From the NCBI GenBank assembly GCA_018364455.1, contig JAGZLW010000024.1:1-27473 (forward strand): a stretch of 27,473 bases of DNA. Reading direction: 5' to 3'. The stretch comes from Streptococcus mitis (lineage in GTDB: Bacteria > Bacillota > Bacilli > Lactobacillales > Streptococcaceae). The position numbers were made by a program, and so were the translations under genes. Below, piece by piece: positions 22,520 to 27,473 of this stretch. Within the stretch, counting starts at the first letter, position 1. Each line of letters begins with the position of its first letter. The notes beneath the pieces were generated by a model that worked only from the letters and a program-made list of their open reading frames with translations, searched no databases and was not told the DNA's origin.

Positions 22520-23002
22520 ATGGAAATTCCAATTAAGATCATCCAGGCAAGTAAGTCTGATTTGACTGAGATAGAGGCACTTCAAACTTCGTCTTATCCA
22601 TCTGAAAAGCAGCAACCTTCCCATATCTTAGAAGAAAGTATCCGTAAGTGTGCGGATACCTTTCTTCTAGCTAGGGATGAAAATCAACTTTTAGGCTATA
22701 TTCTATCAAGTCCTCAGTCAGACAATCCGCAATGTCTAAAAGTACTTTCTTTAGTCATTGAGTCTGACCATCAGAGACAGGGATTGGGAACACTTCTTCT
22801 TGCAGCTTTGAAAGAGGTGGCAGTTGAGCTGGAGTACAAGGGGATTCGTTTGGAGAGTCCTGATGAGCTGCTTTCCTATTTTGAAATGAACGGTTTTATT
22901 GATGAAGAAACCTCCCTTTATGTAACTAGCCAGGGCTATAGTATGATTTGGTTTAATCCCTTTTATCTGGAGGCACAATGGAAATCAGACAAGCAAAATT
23001 AG
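22520..23002 (+). CDS. GNAT-family acetyltransferase
   Basis: This 160-residue GNAT protein has the acetyl-CoA motif SLVIESDHQRQGLGTLLLAA (about residues 75-94) and a conserved YFEMNGF region near the C-terminus. The substrate is unknown. AGGAT lies upstream of ATG 22520. The last 25 bp overlap the start of the following GNAT gene, and the two proteins are related in layout, suggesting an old tandem duplication. Both are co-transcribed with murC. Confidence 0.87.
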   Translation: MEIPIKIIQASKSDLTEIEALQTSSYPSEKQQPSHILEESIRKCADTFLLARDENQLLGYILSSPQSDNPQCLKVLSLVIESDHQRQGLGTLLLAALKEVAVELEYKGIRLESPDELLSYFEMNGFIDEETSLYVTSQGYSMIWFNPFYLEAQWKSDKQN

Positions 23003-23472
23003 AAGATTTGGATCGTATCGTTGAGATTGAACTAGAAAATTTCTCGATTGAAGAAGCCATTCCTCACTCTGTTTTTGAGGCGCATTTGAGAGAAATTCAG
23101 ACCTCGTTTCTGGTTGCGGAAAAAGAAGGTAAGATTATTGGTTATATCGAAGGGCCAGTTGCCCCTCACCGCTATCTACAAGACCAGTCTTTTACAGAAG
23201 ACATAAAAGACTATAGTCATGAGCCTGGTGGCTATATCTCTGTGACCTGTCTGTCTATTGCCAAGGAGGCACAGGGAATAGGACTAGGTCAGAAATTGCT
23301 AACAGCCTTGAAAGAAGTTGCTCTTGAAGATGAGAGAGAAGGCATTAACCTAACCTGTCATGACTATCTCATCGCCTACTATGAAAAACACGGATTTGTC
23401 AACGAAGGCTTGTCCCAGTCAACCTTTGCAGGGGAAACTTGGTATGATATGGTCTGGGAAGCTAAAAAATAG
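22978..23472 (+). CDS. GNAT-family acetyltransferase
   Basis: This 164-residue GNAT protein has the motif SIAKEAQGIGLGQKLLTALK and the C-terminal YYEKHGFVNEG typical of motif B. It is of the type that often acetylates amino groups of small molecules or ribosomal proteins, but the substrate is not evident. A GGAGG ribosome site (22971-22975) lies in the previous gene, whose last 25 bp overlap this one. No terminator follows before the mltG promoter. Confidence 0.88.
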   Translation: MEIRQAKLEDLDRIVEIELENFSIEEAIPHSVFEAHLREIQTSFLVAEKEGKIIGYIEGPVAPHRYLQDQSFTEDIKDYSHEPGGYISVTCLSIAKEAQGIGLGQKLLTALKEVALEDEREGINLTCHDYLIAYYEKHGFVNEGLSQSTFAGETWYDMVWEAKK

Positions 23473-23492
23473 GCAAGACAAGGCATCATAGG

Positions 23493-23521
23493 TTGCTTTT
23501 CCTAGACTTTTAAGATATAAT
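23493..23521 (+). promoter_or_regulatory. mltG promoter
   Basis: TTGCTT (23493-23498), a 17-bp spacer and TATAAT (23516-23521) lie just after the GNAT stop codon. Confidence 0.75.
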
Positions 23522-23552
23522 ATTATGGATTGTCAACGAGGAGGAAAAACTT

Positions 23553-25295
23553 TTGAGTGAAAAGTCAAGAGAAGAAGAAAAATTAAGCTTTAAAGAGCAA
23601 ATTTTACGAGATTTAGAACGAGTTAAAAAACATGAAGAAGATCAGGAGGAAGTTGATTTAGCTTCAATAAAACCCCAATTTTCTTCTAAAAATGACCAGT
23701 CGATAGAAGAGCTAATGGAAGATTCTCTATCAGCTGTAGAGGAGATTATGAGAAAAGCTCCTACCGTGCCTACTCACCCAAGTCAAGATGTACCGGCTTC
23801 TCCATCAGATGAGATTAAAAGAGAAACTCTTACTGTTCCAAGTCATCCAAGTCAAGATGTGCCTTCTTCTCCCGCAGAAGAGGCTGTAAGACAAGCTCCA
23901 CTTGCTCCTAGTCATCCGAGTCAAGAAGGACCTTCTACTCCATCAGCGGAGGGAGTATCAAGACCAACTCCAGGACCTGTTAGTCCTAGAAAAGTAGAAA
24001 AGGAATTTAATGAAATCCCAACGAGGGTAGCTGTTTCTTATAAGACAGAAGCTCAGAGAGAGGTAAAAAGAGAAGTTCCTACTTCAAAACCAGTAGAGGA
24101 AAAGAAAGTTGTAGAAGAAATGCCTGCAACTCCACGTCGTAGCCGTCGTGAGACGGTTAAGTCACCCAAGAAGAAAAAATCAGGATTTAAGGCCTTCTTC
24201 ATTTCTCTACTCATTTTCCTAGGTTTGATTTCAGCAGGTGCTTACTTCGGTTATCAGTATGTTCAGTCATCTTTACAGCCTGTGGATGCTTCATCTAAAC
24301 AATATGTGACAGTGCAAATCCCAGAAGGAGCTAATGTTCAAACAATTGGTTCAACTCTTGAAAAGTCTGGTTTGATTAAACACGGAGTGATTTTTGCTTT
24401 TTATGCGAAATATAAAAATTATTCAGATTTGAAGTCTGGCTATTACAATTTGCAAAAGAGTATGAGTACAGAAGATATCATCCATGAATTGCAAAAAGGT
24501 GGAACAGATGAAGCTCAAGAACCTGCGCTTGCGAATTTAACAATTCCAGAAGGTTATACGATTGATCAAATTGCACAAGCGGTAGGTCAATTGCAAGGTG
24601 ACTTCAAAGAGCCTTTGACAGCGGAAGTTTTCTTAGCTAAAGTGCAAGATGACAACTTTATTAGTCAAGAAGTTGCCAAATATCCTAGTCTACTTGAAAG
24701 CTTACCTACAAAGGAAAGTGGCGTTCGTTATCGTTTAGAAGGTTTCCTCTTCCCAGCTACTTACTCTATCAAGGAAAGCACAACTGTTGAAAGCTTGATT
24801 GATGAGATGTTGGCAGCTATGGACAAGACTTTAGCACCTCATTACAGTACGATTAAGTCTAAGAATTTGACGGTCAATGAATTGCTGACCATTGCTTCAC
24901 TGGTCGAAAAAGAAGGTGCTAAGACGGAAGACCGTAAGTTGATTGCAGGTGTATTCTACAATCGCTTGAATCTTGGTATGCCACTTCAAAGCAATATTGC
25001 CATCTTGTATGCCCAAGGAAAACTTGGTCAGAAGATTAGTCTTGCCGACGATGCTGGAATTGATACATCGATTAATTCACCATACAATGTTTATACAAAT
25101 CTAGGCCTCATGCCTGGTCCGGTAGATAGTCCAAGCTTGGATGCTATCGAGTCAAGTATCAATCAGACTAAGAGTGATAACCTTTACTTTGTTGCAGACG
25201 TGACAGATGGTAAGGTCTACTATGCTAGCAATAAAGAAGAACATGATCGGAATGTTGCCGAACATGTCAACAGCAAATTAAACCAAACAAACTAA
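23553..25295 (+). CDS. mltG: Endolytic transglycosylase MltG
   Basis: This 580-residue membrane protein cuts newly made glycan strands and acts with the peripheral peptidoglycan machinery. The order is a cytoplasmic charged coiled-coil-like start, three 23-residue proline-rich repeats (75-143), a basic stretch PRRSRRE...PKKKKSG (193-211), one transmembrane helix (about 214-236), a LysM-like region with IPEGYTIDQIAQAV, and the YceG domain containing GFLFPATYSI and LVEKEG (catalytic Glu in 450-455). The start is TTG 23553 with GAGGAGG 8 nt upstream; this start gives the standard MSEKSREEEK N-terminus. It is slightly longer than the pneumococcal form because of the repeats. greA follows. Confidence 0.96.
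   Translation: MSEKSREEEKLSFKEQILRDLERVKKHEEDQEEVDLASIKPQFSSKNDQSIEELMEDSLSAVEEIMRKAPTVPTHPSQDVPASPSDEIKRETLTVPSHPSQDVPSSPAEEAVRQAPLAPSHPSQEGPSTPSAEGVSRPTPGPVSPRKVEKEFNEIPTRVAVSYKTEAQREVKREVPTSKPVEEKKVVEEMPATPRRSRRETVKSPKKKKSGFKAFFISLLIFLGLISAGAYFGYQYVQSSLQPVDASSKQYVTVQIPEGANVQTIGSTLEKSGLIKHGVIFAFYAKYKNYSDLKSGYYNLQKSMSTEDIIHELQKGGTDEAQEPALANLTIPEGYTIDQIAQAVGQLQGDFKEPLTAEVFLAKVQDDNFISQEVAKYPSLLESLPTKESGVRYRLEGFLFPATYSIKESTTVESLIDEMLAAMDKTLAPHYSTIKSKNLTVNELLTIASLVEKEGAKTEDRKLIAGVFYNRLNLGMPLQSNIAILYAQGKLGQKISLADDAGIDTSINSPYNVYTNLGLMPGPVDSPSLDAIESSINQTKSDNLYFVADVTDGKVYYASNKEEHDRNVAEHVNSKLNQTN
23775..23981 (+). repeat. Three 69-bp repeats in the mltG cytoplasmic region
   Basis: The units begin HPSQ at residues 75, 98 and 121 with a 23-residue period, each followed by a DVP or EGP and S.P core. 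The DNA copies (23775-23843, 23844-23912, 23913-23981) are diverged. Confidence 0.85.
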
Positions 25296-25326
25296 AATTA
25301 TGTGATACTTCACATAATTTTCTTTA
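25294..25326 (+). terminator. Terminator-like hairpin between mltG and greA
   Basis: AAAATTATGTG and CACATAATTTT pair perfectly (11 bp) around loop ATACTT. The T tail is short (CTTT), so read-through into greA is likely. Confidence 0.7.
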
Positions 25327-25337
25327 GAAAATATCAT
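25309..25337 (+). promoter_or_regulatory. Possible greA promoter
   Basis: TTCACA (25309-25314), a 17-bp spacer and TATCAT (25332-25337) overlap the hairpin. It is a moderate match only. Confidence 0.35.
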
Positions 25338-25356
25338 CAGAAGAAAGTTGAGAAAA

Positions 25357-25839
25357 ATGGCAGAAAAAACATATCCTATGACCCTTGCGGAAAAGGAAAA
25401 ACTTGAAAAAGAATTAGAAGAATTGAAATTGGTCCGCCGACCAGAAGTGGTAGAACGTATTAAGATTGCTCGTTCATACGGTGACCTTTCAGAAAACAGT
25501 GAATACGAAGCAGCTAAGGATGAACAAGCCTTTGTTGAAGGACAAATCTCTAGCTTGGAAACAAAAATCCGTTATGCTGAAATCGTCAATAGTGACTCAG
25601 TTGCCCAAGACGAAGTAGCGATTGGGAAAACAGTTACTATCCAAGAAATTGGTGAGGACGAAGAAGAAGTTTATATTATCGTAGGTTCAGCAGGTGCGGA
25701 TGCCTTTGCAGGTAAGGTTTCAAATGAAAGCCCAATTGGACAAGCCTTGATTGGTAAGAAAACAGGTGATACAGCAACCATTGAAACACCTGTTGGTAGC
25801 TATGATGTAAAAATCTTAAAGGTTGAAAAAACAGCCTAA
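25357..25839 (+). CDS. greA: Transcript cleavage factor GreA
   Basis: This 160-residue protein has the standard GreA length. The N-terminal half is the coiled coil that enters the RNA polymerase secondary channel: LAEKEKLEKELEELKLVRR, with the acidic tip region SYGDLSENSEYEAAKDEQ. The C-terminal half is the FKBP-like domain (SNESPIGQALIGKKTGD, ETPVGSYDVKIL). It rescues backtracked polymerase by stimulating RNA cleavage. ATG 25357 gives the usual MAEKTYPMT start; the upstream in-frame TTG 25348 is less likely. The ribosome site AAGAAAG is weak. Confidence 0.98.
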   Translation: MAEKTYPMTLAEKEKLEKELEELKLVRRPEVVERIKIARSYGDLSENSEYEAAKDEQAFVEGQISSLETKIRYAEIVNSDSVAQDEVAIGKTVTIQEIGEDEEEVYIIVGSAGADAFAGKVSNESPIGQALIGKKTGDTATIETPVGSYDVKILKVEKTA

Positions 25840-25845
25840 AAACAA

Positions 25846-25887
25846 AAAAAGGAGTGGGGAGGCTGTGCGCTTCACTCACTCCTTTTT
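25846..25887. terminator. greA terminator
   Basis: AAAAAGGAGTG pairs with CACTCCTTTTT around a 20-nt loop. A tract on one side and T tract on the other make it potentially bidirectional. Confidence 0.88.
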
Positions 25888-25913
25888 CCATTTTAAATTG
25901 AATTGGAGACGAT

Positions 25914-27278
25914 ATGAGTTCAAAGAAGAAAAAAAATAAGATGGAGCGTGGTCTGACCAATCGTCACGTGCAGGTTATGGCCATTGCGGGAACAATTGGA
26001 ACAGGACTCTTTTTGGGAGCAGGTCGCTCTATTAGCCTAACAGGTCCTTCCATTGTGCTGATTTATATGATTACAGGGGCCTTTATGTTCCTCATGATGC
26101 GTGCGGTTGGGGAAATGCTCTACCAAGATCCTGAGCAACATACCTTTATCAACTTTATCACGCGCCATTTAGGTAAGGGCTGGGGTTATTTCTCAGTTTG
26201 GTCCTATTGGCTATCCGTTGTTTTTATCGGTATGGCGGAAATCACTGCTATCGCACATTATGTGCAATTTTGGTTCCCAACTTGGCCAAGTTGGATGATT
26301 GAGATTGGATTTTTGACCATTCTAGCCTTGGTCAATCTGATTGCGGTGAAGCTCTTTGGAGAAGTTGAGTTTTGGTTTGCTATGGTCAAGATTGTGGCTA
26401 TTTTAGCTATGATTGCCACAGGAGTCTTTATGGTCTTGACAGGCTTTAAGACACCACATGGAGTAGCAAGTTTGGCCAATATCGCCGACAATTTCTCCCT
26501 CTTCCCAAATGGTGGAGTGAACTTTGTCATGGCCTTTCAGATGGTTTTCTTTGCTTATCTAATGATTGAGTTTATTGGAGTAACAACTTCTGAAACCAAA
26601 AATCCACGTCAGGTCTTGCCAAAAGCCGTTAAGGAAATTCCTTTGCGAATCGCCTTTTTCTACGGTGGTGCCCTCTTAGCCATCATGGCTATCATTCCGT
26701 GGCGTGAACTTGCTTCGGCTGATTCTCCTTTTGTTACAGTATTTGAATTGGCAGGTATCAAGTGGGCAGCAGCCTTGATTAACTTCGTTGTTTTGACCTC
26801 AGCAGCATCTGCTCTCAACTCAACCCTCTACTCAACAGGGCGTCATTTGTACCAGATTGCTCATGATTCGCCAAACCCATTCTTAAAGGCGATTAAGGCG
26901 GATACTCTTTCTCGCCACAATGTGCCACAAAATGCTATTATTGCTTCAGCAATCTTGATTGCCCTAGCAGCCTTTATCAACGTCTTGCCAGGTGTTTCCG
27001 ATGCTTTTGCCTTGATTACGGCTTCATCATCTGGTGTCTATATTGCCATTTATATCTTAATCATGGTGGCTCACCTTAAATACCGCAAGTCACCAGACTT
27101 TATGGCGGATGGCTATCTCATGCCCCATTATCGTTTCCTAAATCCCTTAACCATGCTCTTCTTTACCTTTGTCTTTGTAACCCTCTTTTTACAAGAGTCT
27201 ACATTTGTAGGAGCAATCGGCTCAGCTATCTGGATTATCGGTTTCGGGATTTATAGCCAGTGGAAATTTAGAAAATAG
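25914..27278 (+). CDS. APC-family amino-acid permease (AAT type)
   Basis: This 454-residue membrane protein has about 12 hydrophobic segments and the amino-acid transporter signature: RGLTNRHVQVMAIAGTIGTG at the start, GLFLGAGRSISLTGP, and EFIGVTTSETKNPRQVLPKA in the cytoplasmic loop before helix 7. It imports amino acids driven by the ion gradient; the D-serine/alanine/glycine or aromatic subfamily is plausible but unproven. GGAG lies 8 nt before ATG 25914. No promoter is clear in the short gap after the greA terminator, so expression may depend on read-through or an unseen promoter. It is followed by its own terminator. Confidence 0.92.
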   Translation: MSSKKKKNKMERGLTNRHVQVMAIAGTIGTGLFLGAGRSISLTGPSIVLIYMITGAFMFLMMRAVGEMLYQDPEQHTFINFITRHLGKGWGYFSVWSYWLSVVFIGMAEITAIAHYVQFWFPTWPSWMIEIGFLTILALVNLIAVKLFGEVEFWFAMVKIVAILAMIATGVFMVLTGFKTPHGVASLANIADNFSLFPNGGVNFVMAFQMVFFAYLMIEFIGVTTSETKNPRQVLPKAVKEIPLRIAFFYGGALLAIMAIIPWRELASADSPFVTVFELAGIKWAAALINFVVLTSAASALNSTLYSTGRHLYQIAHDSPNPFLKAIKADTLSRHNVPQNAIIASAILIALAAFINVLPGVSDAFALITASSSGVYIAIYILIMVAHLKYRKSPDFMADGYLMPHYRFLNPLTMLFFTFVFVTLFLQESTFVGAIGSAIWIIGFGIYSQWKFRK

Positions 27279-27284
27279 ATTAAG

Positions 27285-27315
27285 AACTCATCAACTCAGG
27301 TTGGTGGGTTTTTCT
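27285..27315 (+). terminator. Permease terminator
   Basis: AACTCATCAAC pairs with GTTGGTGGGTT (11 bp, two G-T wobbles) around a TCAG loop and is followed by TTTCTTTG. Confidence 0.9.
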
Positions 27316-27324
27316 TTGTTTAAA

Positions 27325-27361
27325 AATATAGCGGCTTGGATCTAGGATAGTACGCTATATT
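27325..27361. repeat. Inverted repeat in the gap after the permease
   Basis: AATATAGCG and CGCTATATT (9 bp, perfect) enclose a 19-nt loop. No proper T run follows, so the role is unknown. Confidence 0.5.
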
Positions 27362-27416
27362 ATATCAGTATTATTTTTGAGCTGTCAGGTTTAATCTCTT
27401 AGGAAAATAGGGACTA

Positions 27417-27433
27417 TGTAAAGAAAATGTAAT
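27417..27433 (+). promoter_or_regulatory. WalR (VicR/YycF)-type box
   Basis: TGTAAA-N5-TGTAAT fits the two-half-site WalR consensus. It lies 21 bp upstream of the TTGACA -35 at 27455-27460. Confidence 0.55.
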
Positions 27434-27454
27434 GAAAACTTAATATAAAAATCA

Positions 27455-27460
27455 TTGACA
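27455..27460 (+). promoter_or_regulatory. -35 box of a promoter cut by the window end
   Basis: TTGACA is a perfect -35; the -10 would fall beyond the edge, and the last eight bases are G. The next gene lies outside the window. Confidence 0.45.
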
Positions 27461-27473
27461 ATTTCGGGGGGGG

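Overview
The window is core chromosome of a Mitis-group streptococcus (Streptococcus mitis/oralis/pneumoniae complex). The evidence is the low-GC codon use, the pneumococcal-type gene order (rpsF-ssb-rpsR, Cof/cyclophilin fusion, cvfD, ppaC, murE, murJ/ytgP, aliB, metB-patB, SNF2, murC, mltG, greA), two BOX repeats typical of this group, an L-lysine-type MurE and an LPXTG surface protein. The species cannot be fixed from the sequence alone.

Layout. 1-1032: the 3' end of a sortase-anchored surface protein with tandem 50-residue repeats; its 5' part lies outside the window. 1093-2338: the rpsF-ssb-rpsR operon with a leader and three successive terminator hairpins. 2406-5841: a GNAT acetyltransferase, a HAD-hydrolase/cyclophilin fusion followed 1 nt later by the S1-domain regulator CvfD, then a tRNA-type N6-adenine methyltransferase overlapping a GIY-YIG protein. 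5924-8488: manganese pyrophosphatase, a YiiX-like cysteine hydrolase whose start has been split by a BOX element, a DUF1803-type protein and a CsbD-like stress protein. 8536-11712: murE (minus strand) and the lipid II flippase murJ/ytgP (plus strand), diverging from overlapping promoters. 11904-14633: oligopeptide-binding lipoprotein AliB and an unidentified 151-residue protein with a long structured leader. 14700-17309: a BOX element with three boxB units, a MET-box operator and the sulphur amino-acid pair metB-patB. 17402-23472: a SNF2 helicase, then a unidentified basic protein, murC and two GNAT proteins. 23553-27278: the lytic transglycosylase MltG, GreA and an APC-family amino-acid permease. 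27279-27473: a terminator, an inverted repeat, a WalR/VicR-type box and a -35 for a gene outside the window.

How it fits together. Cell-wall synthesis is the main theme (murE, murJ, murC, mltG, and probably a WalR-controlled gene off the right edge). Peptide and amino-acid supply is the second (aliB, metB-patB, permease). Transcription and translation form the third (rpsF/ssb/rpsR, cvfD, methyltransferase, greA, SNF2).

I see no phage, CRISPR array, tRNA, rRNA or obvious defence island. The most notable non-textbook signals are the BOX insertion that separates a start codon from its gene, two genes whose -10 boxes predict leaderless mRNAs, the shared -35 region of murE and murJ, a well-placed MET-box next to a BOX element, an unrecognised structured leader at 13985-14177, and the alternating 300-bp repeat architecture of the adhesin. 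I did not find a convincing new multi-gene system.
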